Source of the DNA: Phorcus lineatus
Taxonomy: Eukaryota; Mollusca; Gastropoda; Trochida; Trochidae
Direction of reading: 5' to 3'
NCBI GenBank assembly: GCA_921293015.1
Contig: OV121082.1
Coordinates: 23,413,997-23,477,996, forward strand
Length of the DNA: 64,000 nucleotides
Below the pieces are notes generated by a model. That model worked only from the letters and a program-made list of their open reading frames with translations, did not search any database and was not told the DNA's origin. Shown here one piece after another: positions 49,061 through 63,085 of this stretch (position 1 is the first letter of the stretch; the number at the start of each line of letters is the position of its first letter). The position numbers and the translations under genes are program-made.

Positions 49061-49859
49061 TCGCCAATTAGCATTAGTGAATGTCAAATGCATTATCTTA
49101 AGATTAACTTATAAAACGCATCGATGTGCGCAGTTTACCATCCCTGGTTACACAGAGAAACATTTTGAATTAAGTCACTGGCCTAGCTCATTTCTAAGTA
49201 TCTTTCATTTTGCAGTAAAGAATTCTAAGACTCGAATGATAACATATTTTCACGGTTTTCCTTATTTCATTACATAACCAGTTTATTACAATGTAGATTT
49301 ATGGTCCCTAATGACTGGAAAATCGTGTAAGGAATGACTTTATAATACATGTATCCTTTAAATCTGCAAACACGATTTTCGTGATCACAACTCATTGTAG
49401 ATTAATAACCTACGATTTCAATTACTTTTTACCCATAATGTGGCCGTCAAGATCATGTAATAAAGCAAACAGTTTTTGTTATAGCACGATTTTCGTCAGA
49501 TACATTTCTATCATGTTCTGGGAATGTGACATTCTCTTCTCACAGAGGTAGCACAGTCATATCTACCACGGTACCTCTGTAACAAGTGGACCATTTTCTA
49601 GGAATACGGAGTCCTGATTGTTTGCTTTCACATTGATAAGTGCAATCAGCGATGTTGTTTAAAGTATTCGGTTCCATACACTGTGCGATGGGCACATTTT
49701 TTCTTAAAAGAAATAAATCATTCAGACATGATAGATAATGATTTATAAGTAAACTTAAGGACGAAATCTTCATTTCAAATTTTCACCTGATTTGTATTTT
49801 GAAATGTAGAAATGTGACCACCATGTAGTAAAGTAGTGGTGGCACATAGATCTGTTTAT

Positions 49860-50230
49860 TTCTCAGTTGACATCAGTAAAGTTCAGCAACATCAGGCGTG
49901 GCTCGCCGGAGGGTTGGGTTACCCGATTAATTGCTGGATAACCTAACCTATACTCTTCCTCAAACTGGAACTCCAGTTTAGAAACTTGTGGTGTTACGTA
50001 CGACAAGAGACTTAATTCGAAATTTGCCTATGTTCACCCGTCAGTACAATTGGGTACCTGGTTCTGAAGTGATGGTTATGTCAAAGACAACCATAACAGC
50101 GCTTTATCGGTTGCTGGGTTGCATGTGCAAGAACTGAGAATGAAAAAGGAGAGATGTTTGTCCTTACACCAGGGTAAATTGTGTGTGGCGCTTTGAGCAC
50201 GCCTCTATGGTGTTGAGTCCCGCCTAATAT
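49860..50230. repeat. Probable SINE-like dispersed element
   Basis: A stretch of higher GC content with CACCCGTCAGTACAATTGGG, TACCTGG and GGCGCTTTGAGCACGCC, phrases typical of short retroposons in marine invertebrates. I could not find clear A and B boxes. The call rests on style only. Confidence 0.3.
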
Positions 50231-52618
50231 ACTTATCCTAATTAGTAATTACGTGGGAAGAAATACTTATGTATCTTATGTAATCCTACCCGTTCACTTT
50301 CAGTGGACCAAACGAGAGCTATTTCAATGCTGTAAAGAATTTCCAAAGAGGGAAATACTTCCTTAAGCTATACATATCCTGTTCAGCATGTCACCTTATG
50401 CTGAGTTCATTGATATCATTAAAAACATCAATAAAAGGCATTTGTCATCCACGTGACGCTTCAATGCGTTCTCAACGTGAAAACGTTCGCGATTTACATC
50501 CGAGTGGTTCACCCGCACGTACATATTCTGAAGTGTCGGTTGTTTGAGATGATAATAGATGACATAGGTATCCTCCACCAAAACTGGACATCTTTTTGAC
50601 ATCTGAAGAGGAATACTAGAAGAGAGAAAACATAATTATATGAAACATAATTATTCGAGTAAGAGTTTTTGCTTAGAAAAAAATAATGGTTCATTACTTT
50701 CCATTCATTTGAAATACTTTAATTTTATTGATCAATGAAGAGTCAACCATTTGACATTGAAAAATTGTCGTTGTACAGGCCTTTGGTTTGTTCTTTAGTG
50801 TGTTTTTATTGCGAGAACACTATCACGGTATCCTATCCCAATCTACATCCGGGTCAGGGTGTTCGGTTTATCCGATTTAGTATCCTAGTATTTTTGTAAC
50901 GTTCAGAAGATTCCTTTTATTGAAATATTAATTTCTATGTGAAAAGTTAAATCAACGACAAAGAGAACTGTCACCTGTTTCAACAACAAACTCTTAATTC
51001 GTAGGGAAAACCTGGCCCAGGACAACTTTTCTTGGCATAAATGTGACGAATTTGAAAACTTTTACTAGATGTTAACTTCATGAGAATTGATATATTAGAT
51101 ACATGTCAAAGTTTCCCTCTTTCATCTCTAGCAAAAACTAATGATCACCTTGTCATTTCATGGTCTAATAGAATTCCTGTTTATATTTACAAGGTCGAGC
51201 TCACTAACGTGGCAAATGCGTTTCTCTTTCTTGTTACATCGGGTTATCCGGCCAATATAGTTCAAACTAGCTGTAAAGTCATTTATTGAACAAAATACGT
51301 TAAAGGTTTTTACAATACAAAGATATTAGCAAGTATCTAATATCCTTACTATCATAGGAAACGGAATTTTTAAAAATTAGACAGATACATTTTCCCCACT
51401 TATTGTCAGGAAAATGATTGCATAGCTGACAACCTCGCAGTTAGTATGCATATTTTCCCACCCGGGTCAGTAACGTCATACTATATTGAAAATTTTAATA
51501 TTGAAATTGCATGTAGTGATCTTAAAAGAAAAATATAATTTCTTATAATTTATACAGCCCTTTTTTTGCAGTTACGTTCTGAAGTTTATCATTTTTAAGT
51601 GATGACGAATATTAGGATCATTAATCTGTAGAAAATAACAGCTCGTTTCACATAGATGAGGCTTTGAGTTTATCCGATACCGTTAGAGTGAATTGAGATA
51701 TAGTTACTGCACTGTCCTGCTGTTCGCCCGTCATTATTCATTGCGTATTTGTCATTAAACTCAGAATCTAATCAAATCTTTCTGAAACTTTGCAGTTGTG
51801 TTATTACTGAAGTTGTGTCATTTGTTATTTCCGGATTTCTGAGAAGTTTTGTCTTTACCGTATCCATGGAAACAAGTTATTTTGGTTTCCCTAAAGGAAT
51901 AGTTTCCTCCCGGATCAACAAATTGGTCATCATATCTTTCTGAAACTGTGCATGTGTATAGGCCTAATCCACCTTCTGAAGTTGTGTCTTTGTTCTTTCA
52001 GGATTTTTTGAAAGATTGGTCTTTACCGTATCCATGGAAACAAGTTCATTTTGGACTCGCTGCAAGGAAAGCTTTGTTTCCGGGGCAGAACTAACAAAGT
52101 GTTCAACGATTTTCCTGAAACTTTGCATACATTGATTGCAAAGATGAATGTTACGAATTTGGGACCGATGGGTCGTGTCATCTTCTGATAACTTGTTATG
52201 ATGTGTCATAGTTTGCATATTTTCGTGATTGACCGATCTTTATTTGACAGGAGTTCACGACAATTGAAAACAATCAGTGAACAAATGTTTCGTGTCCCTA
52301 TTGACACCCGTGTTGGGTATGTCCGTCCATTGTTGTTTGTTACGAGTCACGATTGATACACTTATACCCGGAATGGTCATTCTGCGTGACGAAATAGGTA
52401 TTTTGGTGATACTTGGATGACACGATCTTCGCTACGAGATATCCATATGGCAAAGTTTAAGAAATAGTATGTGTTATCTAATTCATCGATTTAATAAATC
52501 ATACTTGGACCTGCACATCACAGATGTGTTTCTTTTCTAAAAACATATTTATCCAAATTCCATTTTCCTATTTTTGGTGCCAGTTCCATGTATATTCAGA
52601 TAACTATAGGCTTGTTAC

Positions 52619-53177
52619 TAGTGGTGTAACGATTCATCGATAGTATCGATGTTTGTATCGTCTACTACGCGATACGAGTGAATCGATACAAAACATGTTC
52701 AGAAAATATATCAGGATATTTATATCCTTAGAGTCCACGATACATCGATGGATCGCCATAAGAGACAATATATCCCGATACTATCAACATGATTTATTTC
52801 AAACAAATAACTACAAAAGCTAAAAAATGTTTTATTCTATTTCAGAGATAACTGTGATTAGACAAACAGATAATATGTTATATGTTAATATGTTATTTCT
52901 GATAATTCATATGCAATTTCAGTCTTTCTAATTTTGTGATTTCCCTTCATGTAATATCTATGACAGGTTGGTATCTAAGAAATAACAATACTGTTTTATG
53001 TCCCATCTATAGTTCTTTCATAAAGAATCGGGATACGTATTGTATCGCAACGACTGTATCGTGATGATAATCGTCACGCAGGTTCCTTGGCAATACTTCC
53101 ATGATATATTGTCTCGCCCAATTAAATTGGAATCGGGATATATCGTCTCGCCACTAAGGCCACGATACACAGGTCTA
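52619..53177. mobile_element. 559-bp non-autonomous hAT element with 8-bp target duplication
   Basis: CTTGTTAC occurs at 52611-52618 and again at 53178-53185, flanking ends TAGTGGTGTAACGAT and, inverted, TAGACCTGTGTATCG. The subterminal regions are full of ATCGATA/TATCG motifs. An 8-bp duplication and TAG-type ends fit hAT. There is no transposase frame. Confidence 0.8.
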
Positions 53178-56100
53178 CTTGTTACTGGAGGTTTGTTGAC
53201 TGTTCATCATTAAGGAGCAATTTGGAGAAAACAGTTACAATGAAAAGGAGACTGAGTTAACTTCGAAGCATTTGAAAAATATCATTTATTTAGGAAACTA
53301 TAACCGTGTCATATATATCATAAGAGTGTGCACATCACTTTAACCAGATGGGGGTCTTTGTTTTAATGAGGCAACTGTTTTCATTAACTATGGCGTAGTC
53401 TGTGACGTCATGCTACAGTTGTTCGACGATACCCAAGGAGATGGCTGTTCTGTGGTTCTGTGACGCAATTCGAATTTAATGGAATCAAAGGTGCAGCATA
53501 ATATCTAAGAGACGAAATCTGATTCAAATTGTTTATAAAGCTCGTACAAATTATCTATCCTCGTTCTATATCACCGCTTACACAAAAAGTTTTATTTCTT
53601 CATATTCCCTGATTCACTTGGGAGGATAATAATGTATTTTTCCTTGTCAGAGAAAACAATACGCATAAAGGGACATGGTAAAACTTACATTAAAATAGTG
53701 TAATAATGATATTTCATACCACAAATAAGTCATATTTAACCAAACGTCAGTCAAACGAGTATCATGTAAAACGCATATAAATAACACTTGTGAGGAATAT
53801 CCATCTTATACTCGTGATATTTTTTGTCTGTTTATGGTAAAATCTTATCTGTAAATGCCCTACATCTCCTTATATGGTAGGTCATTACCTCATTGGTCTA
53901 AGAATAGCATGTACCCGGCTGTTGCTCTGTCACGCTTTAAGGATTCAATTGTTAAACTTAGGTAAGTATAAACTTGAGTCACGGTACCCTTGAGAATATA
54001 TAATTTACGCTTCAGTGGATTAAGTGTCGTATTCGGGTATGTGTGACAATTGATATCCGGGTAGATCTGCGACACAAAGAGCGTGACTTACACGTACTTA
54101 CTTACACAAACACCCTTTCTTAAACAACCATTCGTCAAAGCTCACCTCAGTTTTGAAGATTCGTAGTCTGAGTAATGTTATATTTCGTAAAAAGAAACAA
54201 AATTTCCGAGTGGGTGTCTAGATTAAGGTAATTTATCTAAATTCATTTTTTTCCTTGACTGAAAGAGAAAAAGAGAAACAATACAATTTCTCTTCATAGA
54301 TTTTTTGTATCATCTTCGGCCACCCAGGTCTTAGCGACCAAAGATATGTTACAGTGACCTTCATTTTTGTCAGTACTAGTGAATGTTTTGAAGTTTTGTT
54401 ATTGGATCGTCGCAAAATGACTTGCCGTGTTTTTTAAAACAAATTATGGTGACATTGAGTTTTCCTTTTCTTTTCCTTCTTATAACTGTTACTTTAAATT
54501 ATATGAAATTTGGATTTTCTTCAGAGGTAAAATATCTCATTACTCAATCTGATTATCCGTAATCTTAGAATTACGTGTCATTGATAAATCGAAAACTTCA
54601 TGCGACCATTTAAGTGTGAACACATTTAATTTAATCGATGCAGGGAAATGGATTCGGGAGGCTAAGCCGAACTTGAAACATTCGTTTTAGAATTTTGACT
54701 CATTATGAAAGTTCGTGTTGCAATTGAAACTTTTGTTTTTGATTTCGAGAGATCTGTTTGGTTCTGTCCGAAAATGTATTATGGTGACTTTAACTCACCA
54801 TGTTATACCACAGACATCTTACATTTCTTCAGTTATACGAAGTAAGAAACGTCTGTCACAGCAATTCTGAACGTCAGAATATTCAATAATACTCTCTAAA
54901 TTGGCATATTGATAGTTTTAGAGTTAGATTCGACATACAGAATACATATTCAATTCATATTTTATCATATATATTCAATTATATACAAAATATATGATGA
55001 TGGTATCAAACCTGTAAGTAATGGAAATATTTCCCAGTATCTCTTCATATGCGGAATTTTTACGTTTTTAAAGGACTTAGGATGAATATAAGAAATACAC
55101 CAAGACGTATATCGTATATACTTAATGGAACAGTATAGACTTCTTCAAGTTTTTCGTAATTTTTAACTTCTGAGACAACCATGTTTGAAAACCGCCAATC
55201 TCTTGCCAAAATTGTTGGACATTTTTTATCATCAATTTTCTATTAACTTCTCTGCTCAATGAACAATCTTAAAACCTGATGGTTTTGACTTATGTAATTT
55301 GACCTCTTTGATATCTCCTGTTTGGAGGAATTAAAGACTCTCACTCACTCAGTTTCGAAAAAAAACAACTAAATTATCAACTTGATGAAAATATATTCGT
55401 AATCCTTTGAAATTCCCAGACTATGAAACTGGGGCAGGAGCCGTATTAAGAGGAACTCTGTAATATCAATGGCCCTGGTATTGTTCTTTTGATTCCAGTC
55501 CTTCAGATTCTCTGTTAATACGGCTCTTTATTCAGTCACGCTTCTGCACTTTCTCCGGATTTCTTCATACGTCGCGCAAGCTTCCTATATGAGGGAATAA
55601 TGAGTTAGGGATGTGAACTACATTTAGATATCCATCGTAACGAGATTGCCAGAGACTTCTGCAAGCTTAGAGCGTTAGCGCCATTGCATTAGCAAGTCAC
55701 ATTTCGGCGACAGGTTCCGATGGCAGTGGAAGATATCCATCCAGAGTCAGCATCGTTGACCAAACGGGCTTGTATCGCTCCGATATTGCACAGCCAGTTT
55801 AAGATCAAACTCGGTATCTGGAATACCGATTACTAGTTTGAATAATTAATTAACAAGAAAATATTAAAGAAAAGTTCGTAAATATAAATTAAGTCATCTT
55901 GACGAGCAAGTCTAGATATCAGCTTAACGCTCCTTCTCCGTGTTGCCTTTCCGTGTAATCTAACCACATCTAATTATTTGAATAAAGAAAGCAAAATACA
56001 CTTTTTAAGAGACTGTGTTCTAATCTAAACCATGGTGTTTATGTGGTAATTCATACTAAAATATAGTCCTGCTTGATGACTGTGTATAAATAAGAGCCTG

Positions 56101-56476
56101 TAATACAGACTAGGTTCTAGTTCAGCAAGTCTAGATTTGACCGAATACAAATAGGAAATTGAGAGCCCGGAGAAAAGAATATTATGTATGAAGAAACAGT
56201 ATCTTATTAAAATAGTTCATAGGCTAAATTTTAGTCTAACTAAAATAGTAGGCCTATTTGCTGTAAAGGCCCCCGATGACAACAGATGAGCCCTTGTAGA
56301 CAACCCTTAGGCCCATTTTTCTGAGCCCCATTAGTGATAAAGTCGCATTCAACCAATAGTTATAACATTTTGTTGTGATCACCTCAGTCTCAGAATAGCT
56401 TTTAGCAAGAGGAAAAATGTGGCTCATCGAAAGCTATATTAGGCTAAACTAGCCCCTGCCTTCAAAACGACGTCTT

Positions 56477-56488
56477 GGTCACGTGACC
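56477..56488. promoter_or_regulatory. Palindromic E-box (CLEAR-type)
   Basis: GGTCACGTGACC is a perfect 12-bp palindrome containing GTCACGTGAC, the preferred site of TFEB/MITF-type factors. It borders a stretch of higher GC content (56480-56730) with open frames on both strands, which may be the promoter or first exon of an unrecognised gene. Confidence 0.4.
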
Positions 56489-57654
56489 CGTTCAGGGAGA
56501 TGTCGTCTGCTATCGATTTTGCCAAACGATTTCCTTGAACGACAAGGGGCTTGGACGGGTTTGGCATATTTGTGGGCTCTTGGTTCGTCTGATTTTGTGG
56601 GAGATGGTTTGTTTTCGATGCATTCCATTAACCCGATCAACACCAAAGTCAAGCCGTCTGCTTTTAGTGACAGCGGCCATGACACGTTTGAAGGCCGCTG
56701 GTTTACAGAAATGGTCTTGGTTTCAGAGGTATATTCAATGATATTTTGGCATCAGAACTGTGAAATACACAGGGATGTTATTTGAGTCTACATATCCCAT
56801 TTAGAATAGTAGCCATAAAGAATTAATATCCGTTTGTTAGCAACTGTACGTTAAAAGAAGACAATTTAATACTGCACAAGAAAAGTTTTTTTTAATTATG
56901 AAAAATTATTCTTTTCTGCATTCACCAACATATATATCATTCATAAAACTATAAATCTTAAAGAAAGTGTCCAGTATACATAACTGTAATGATTTCAAGT
57001 GTTTTAAACATTATTTAGTATAGAAATCAAGGGAAATTATTCACAGTTGTAATAAATTGTATCAAATTATAAAATGAGATAGTCGCTGTAATAATATGAT
57101 TAATTCAAACAACTAATAATCAATCTAAGAAAAACTTAAATATTAATTAGATTAAGCGAACCATTGCTCGAATTGTAATTTGTAATTTGTAATGCTTAAA
57201 CAAATGCTTTAATAGTTTTCATTAGTGCATATGGTCTAACAATTAACAATTAGGTTGATCTCCTAAATGCCTCTTGTATATTGAAGGTCGACAATTAGGG
57301 TTATCTTAAAATGTCAATCACTAAAAGCCTAATCACCGTTGCCTTAACAAGTTTAGGGCCATTTAGTTTTACTAATCGCTTTGTGAGGAACTAACCCTAT
57401 ATGGACATAATCCCTTTCAACTTCATCAAAGGCATACTGTAGTCGTTCTCGTGACTAAACCAATTTCACGTGCATGTGAAACATGGTTTGCTCGTGCAGC
57501 ATGCTTGTCACGCACGAATCTTGCAGGAAAACGAAAACAAATGGTCGATCTAAATTTTCACGAAAAGAACGTGCAGTTGTATATATCTGTCACTATTTGA
57601 TTTTATGTTTTGACCATCATAGCAAGTTTACTATGACCTATTTCCTTCGTTACG

Positions 57655-57686
57655 CCAGGGACCTTATATGTATATAAGGTCCCTGG
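57655..57686. repeat. Perfect 15-bp inverted repeat with 2-bp spacer
   Basis: CCAGGGACCTTATAT (57655-57669) is followed by GT and its exact reverse complement (57672-57686). TTACGC precedes, and TTACGC follows as a short direct repeat, so it may be a tiny foldback insertion. Confidence 0.85.
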
Positions 57687-60600
57687 TTACGCAAATAATC
57701 ATTTGGTGGTTGTTTCACAAATTGTTCAGTAATTGGCCTTAGCGTTTAAGGAAGTTGTTAGCGGGCGCCGAGCACAACTATATGTAATTGCATTTCATTT
57801 GCATTTGTCGGAAACTACGTTAAACCATTTGTGGTTGATCATTATTGAAATAAATGAAAGGTCAAGGTCAATAAAGAAGAAAATCATTATTTCGTCATAA
57901 CGTACTGAAGGTCTTAAACATCGCTGAAACGTTTCCATTTACAAAGAAGATAACTTTCAATGTTGACTGAACTTTTCTACATTGATTCATAACTTTGGTT
58001 GAGTTTGTTCATGCAGATAAACTACTGGCACAAATCAATTCATGGTAGTTTTTTAAATTTAAGGTAATATGTGATTTGCTGTATTTTTCAAATACATTTT
58101 CCACACCCCAAATAGAGGAATTTTAAAACCGTAAATCGAAAACGTGGAAGAGGGCGTTCGTTTGCAGAGTAAGATTTACCTATCTTTGAAAAACAAACAT
58201 TCAAGACAAGTTAATCTCGAAACAAAGTCGTCCCATGCTTGTTTACCTTCTTTACGTATCGGAGGCTTTTGTTTATTTTGTGTAGATAAGCTGTTTGACC
58301 TTTTTCACACCAAAAAAACCCAACATTATCGTGATGTCTAAGTTTCACAAAATTCAGTGAAAAAAGTTCTTTATAGAAAAGCATTATTGTTTATTTAATG
58401 AGGATTTTTCAAAAATAGCAACGTCTGTTATGAGTCCTTCAAATGCCCACACGTGGAAATATAAAAGCATAACGAAGTCTACATATGCTGGAAAGTCCAC
58501 ATTCGTAATACATCAAAATACGATTTGTCAGGACAGCTTTTCATTGTAATGATGTCAAATATCAAATACAGCAAGTTGTCTGTTACATACAGAGGAGGTC
58601 TTTTTATTTCTTTATCAGAATATGTTTACAAATTTCACATAAAAAATACATAACTGTATCTTAGGACACACATGGTCATGCATGTACGTGTTATTCAAGA
58701 AAATGATTATTCATTTACGAACTTGATAGGTTAGAATTAGTGATTGATTGAATTCATTTTAGAAGTCAAATACTCAAGTGTTCACCAACATCATACTAGA
58801 AACTTCATTTTAAATTAGTTCTAGAAAATTCAAATGTCATTTGTTTTGAGCAGAAATATGTCAAGTTCATTTAGATTTGATAATAGCGCCAGAAACCAAG
58901 TCTACATTCCGAGACAAAAGTACACTATTTCTAATTTCAGAACTCCCAAAGACTGCGTTTCACATGTCTATCGATAAAACCAAAACAAAGATAGCACGGT
59001 GTTTAAAAGGGCGGGTTGTATACAAACATTTCAAAATTTTAGAAATTTGGATTTCGTTAAGGAAATTCTTCGATTTTGTCTTTTGAAGCTTTTTTATGGT
59101 TACATAGACTTTCGAGTATAGGCCACTTGTTATATTTTCGAGGTTCAGTCTACATTTTAACAATGTTATACGTTTTCATTGTTTACAAAATCTCTTGGAA
59201 AATACATTTGCGTATCTAGGAGAAAGAAGGGAAAATACTGTTTTTCAAGATGTAAAAAAATAGATATTTGCTAATTTGAACAACAATTGTCCATTGTAAT
59301 TACGTTTAGTGATAATCTGTCTGGTTTCCAGATTTTGCTTCATTGAATTTTTCCGCCCAACGTGAAAGCGTGGCTAATGTTTTTCAAGTTGGTTTCGCTT
59401 TGATCCATGATCAATCCAAAATTTGTTCAAGTCTTGGAATATCGGTGATGGGTTGCGATTGATGAAAAGGACACTTCAATCCAAATGACTCAAATAAGAG
59501 TCATTTTTGTTCTAGAGCAAAACTTTATTTGATACTTTTTTCCTTACTAATTGGTATCTCCAATAAATGTCGCGAAACAAATTCGTTTTTACCCAGAATT
59601 CAAATTTTCAGAAAAAGTGACTAACCAAATAGTGTGTTTATATAATTCTTTTCTACAAATGTTACATATTCTCACTGATAGGTTTATCTTCCAAAATAGG
59701 ATACACCAAACATCCACGATAGATTTCAGGCAACCTGCAAATGATTATTGGCAACTACCTAACGGGAAGTAGTTTCAACGCTTTTGTGAACTATTTGGAA
59801 ACGTTGTCCTTATAAAAAAAAAATCGAAAACGTTCGCTCTTCTTGATAATCTTCTTGATAAATTTCAGTCGGGGTCCCTCTTATTTGTAAGAACATATTT
59901 TTCATAAATTATTTAAATAATAATTCTTACAAACATATTGTTTTTTTGGAAGACAAATTCGGAGAAACCTATATCGACATAATATAAGGAATAGGTATAT
60001 AGCCTTGTCAATGAACGAGATTTTGAATAGTTTTCTAATATTTCATTTAGCCAGATATTCTGCCAAAAATACGGAATGTGATAGATATATTTCAAATATA
60101 ACTAGTCATGCATATTCATCCCACATTCCAAATATATGACATATAATGTTTTCACAGAGATCGAATAATACCCTTAAACATGATGAACTACACATCAATT
60201 TTACAGGTAAGCCATTTAATTAACTGATATATAAACCCCAAATTTGTCTTTTTGTCTTATTTAGATAAAAAATGAAAGTAACGTTCGACCAATGGGCCTG
60301 CGGTAGCTGCATTAAATAATGCAGTTTTTTTATTTTGAAAATCACGATATTACCCTTTATTTTGATACAACACTGAACCGATTACTATAAAAATGCTTTA
60401 CCATTTTCAGCAACTGTAAGTATTTTTCGATAAAATAACACCATTCATGACTGAAAACGTTTGATGCACGTAATAGCCAAAATGTGTAGAACATAACGTT
60501 ATAACCTAATTTCGACCATGATCTCCTGAAAAAATTACGAACATGGAAATCCCATTCCTATATCTAATAAGAATATATTAAAGATTATCAATCACTGGGT

Positions 60601-61418
60601 ATTAGTATGACTTCAACAACTCTTAGGCTGATTCTTATCTCAATAAATAGCTCTTCAGTCTGGGAGATCAAGAAAGCAATTTCACAGATCGGTTCTGTTT
60701 CCATAGACAAAGAACAATAATGATTACTGAACAAGTCAGTTCATCCACTTCAGAGTTCATTTCATAAAAACTTTGACAAAAAGTAAGTTCATTTTGGAAT
60801 CAGAAGATTTGATTTTTTACTATTTCCATTCAATTTCATAATTTCCATAATACATAAAACATTCCATTGGGTTAATTTGATTCCTTATTACCAATTTGGT
60901 GAAACTAAACCAGTGTTATATATAACATTTGTGCACATCTGCACATATCACTGTTGCCTAGCAACCATTTTCTTTGCACGAGTTCTTATATTTTGCCATC
61001 TGTGACCATATAAAATAGAACAAAAACTTAAGTTGTCACTGTTGTGACCCTGAAGAAAGTCTGCTGCTATTACGTATTGAATAAATCTTTGCTTTCGAAA
61101 CATAAAGAATCATTACAATTTGTAAATTTAAAGAAATTAAATTTCCGGGGCAATTACCTAGTTTCATTATTCTTCGACAAAAATATATAAGGCATTGAAT
61201 TTTGAAACATCTATGTTTCAATCATAGGGTTACATAAAGGTTCAAGAACTTGCAATGAATTTCGTCTCTATAAAACATAACACTGTCTAAATCATATCTG
61301 CATGGAAGTGAGACTAAAATTTAGTCTATGGAACATTTTAATAATTTACTGTTCCTTCATCCATAATATTTCTTTTCTTTGGGCTCTATCTAGACTTCCT
61401 GAATGTGGACCTAGACTG

Positions 61419-61427
61419 TATAAAAGG
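61419..61427 (+). promoter_or_regulatory. Possible TATA box
   Basis: TATAAAAGG is a full TATA consensus in an AT-moderate stretch. No coding exon is recognised downstream, so it may be fortuitous. Confidence 0.2.
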
Positions 61428-61903
61428 CTCCTTCATATACACAGTCATGAAGCAGGACTACATGGAAGTCAACTTGGCTAGTGAAAGGCAATTTGGCTGA
61501 TCTGTGCAGATAGCAATGACCGTGGACGGAGTGCATTAATGATTACTGAGAGAGCATCTGATATGGGCCTTGACAGCAGATAGCCTGGTGTATTATGACT
61601 TCTTCTTCTTCCATTGTGCGAGTAGCGGCCATCTCCGTGCAGGGAACACAGTACAATTACTTTGTCTCCTAGACTGGAGACTGTCTCCTCATTAAAACAA
61701 CACAGTTCTAATGAGTGAAGGAAACTCAGAGATCATTTTCAATCTGAACCTTCATTTTAAGTCAGAAATTTCTACTTATTCTGCAAAAGATGTCTTCTTT
61801 TTCAGAAATTAACATTATATTGTTCAATCAGATATGTCTTTAATTTTAAACCAGAAGCTTCATTTTGTATGAAATATCTGCAATGTATGTTTGGAATTTT
61901 TTC

Positions 61904-62281
61904 AGTTTGTCTTAGATGTTTTCAGTTTGTCTAAGATGTCTTCAGTTTGTTTGGGATGTCTTCAGTTTGTATGTGATGTCTTCAGTTTATCGTGGATGTC
62001 TTCAGTTTATCATGGATGTCTTCAGTTTGTCTTAGATATCTTCAGTTTGTCTGTGACATCTTCAGTTTATATGTGATGTCATCAGTTTATCTTGGATGTC
62101 TTCTTTTTGTCTTGGATGTCTTCAGTTTATCGGACATGTCTTCAATTTATATGTGATGTCTTCAGTTTGTCTTGGATGTCTTCAGTTTATCTGAGATGTC
62201 TTCAGTTTATCTTGGATGTCTTCAGTTTATCTGAGATGTATTCAGTTTATCTGAGATATCTTCAGTTTGTCTTGGATGTCT
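61904..62281. repeat. 20-bp minisatellite, about 19 copies
   Basis: The consensus is TTCAGTTTGTCTTGGATGTC, in strict 20-bp register with point changes (TTTAT for TTTGT, GAGATG for TGGATG). The open frames through it are by-products. Confidence 0.92.
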
Positions 62282-62481
62282 CACATTAGAAGCCTTCGAT
62301 ATCAAACATCATATCAAAACATGCAGGGAGGTGTAAAATGTGAAACTTTTAGATGTGTAAAATAACAAGTTTCTTGTGGGAGATGTTTCTCTGTGTAACT
62401 TTCATTAACCACCTTCTGTCCCATCTTCAGACCTCTTGGAAATGGTTCCTAACCAATGTGAGTTATTACCTATTTATGTCT

Positions 62482-62966
62482 TCTGATGACACAACAGTGG
62501 TATATCACAGACTTCATGATGTCGTTATCCTCATTATCTTACCTCTGTGTCTGATGACACAACAGTGGTATATCACAGACTTCATGATGTCATTATCCTC
62601 ATTATCTTACCTCTGTGTCTGATGACACAACAGTGGTATATCACAGACTTCATGATGTCATTATCCTCATTATCTTACCTCTGTGTCTGATGACACAACA
62701 GTGGTATATCACAGACTTCATGATGTCATTATCCTCATTATCTTACCTCTGTGTCTGATGACACAACAGTGGTATATCACAGACTTCATGATGTCATTAT
62801 CCTCATAACCTTACCTGTGTCTGATGACACAACAGTGGTATATCACAGACTTTATGATGTCATTATCCTCATTACCTTACCTCTGTGTCTGATGACACAA
62901 CAGTGGTATATCACAGACTTCATGATGTCATTATCCTCATTACCTTACCTCTGTGTCTGATGACAG
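62482..62966. repeat. 68-bp minisatellite, seven copies plus a partial
   Basis: Units start with TCTGATGACACAACAGTGG at 62482, 62550, 62618, 62686, 62754, 62820 and 62888, and a partial at 62956. The fifth unit is 2 bp shorter. Units are almost identical, so the array is young or homogenised. Confidence 0.93.
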
Positions 62967-63036
62967 TGCCTTATCACAAACATATTTAATTGAAAATTCA
63001 TTAAAACGTTGCAGATGATTAAATCAATTTAAAGCT

Positions 63037-63085
63037 CGGACGGAAGGACGGACGGAAGGACGGACGGAAGGACAGATGGATGGAC
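63037..63085. repeat. (GGACGGAA)n microsatellite
   Basis: Repeats of GGACGGAAGGAC grade into GATGGATGGACAG. The motif resembles the GTCC/CATCC microsatellite inside the Helentron-like element, in reverse complement, so it may be the remnant of another element. Confidence 0.8.

Noticed and set aside
60307..60324. CTGCATTA-aa-TAATGCAG followed by a T run, like a bacterial terminator
   Set aside because: In a eukaryotic intergenic region an 8-bp palindrome in AT-rich DNA is not meaningful evidence of a terminator.
61891..62289. Plus-strand frames of 61-65 codons rich in Phe, Ser, Leu, Val
   Set aside because: They come from a 20-bp minisatellite read in three rotating frames.
62353..62960. Frames with repeated DDTTVVYHRLHD
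   Set aside because: They come from the 68-bp tandem array; the 2-bp shorter unit breaks the frame.
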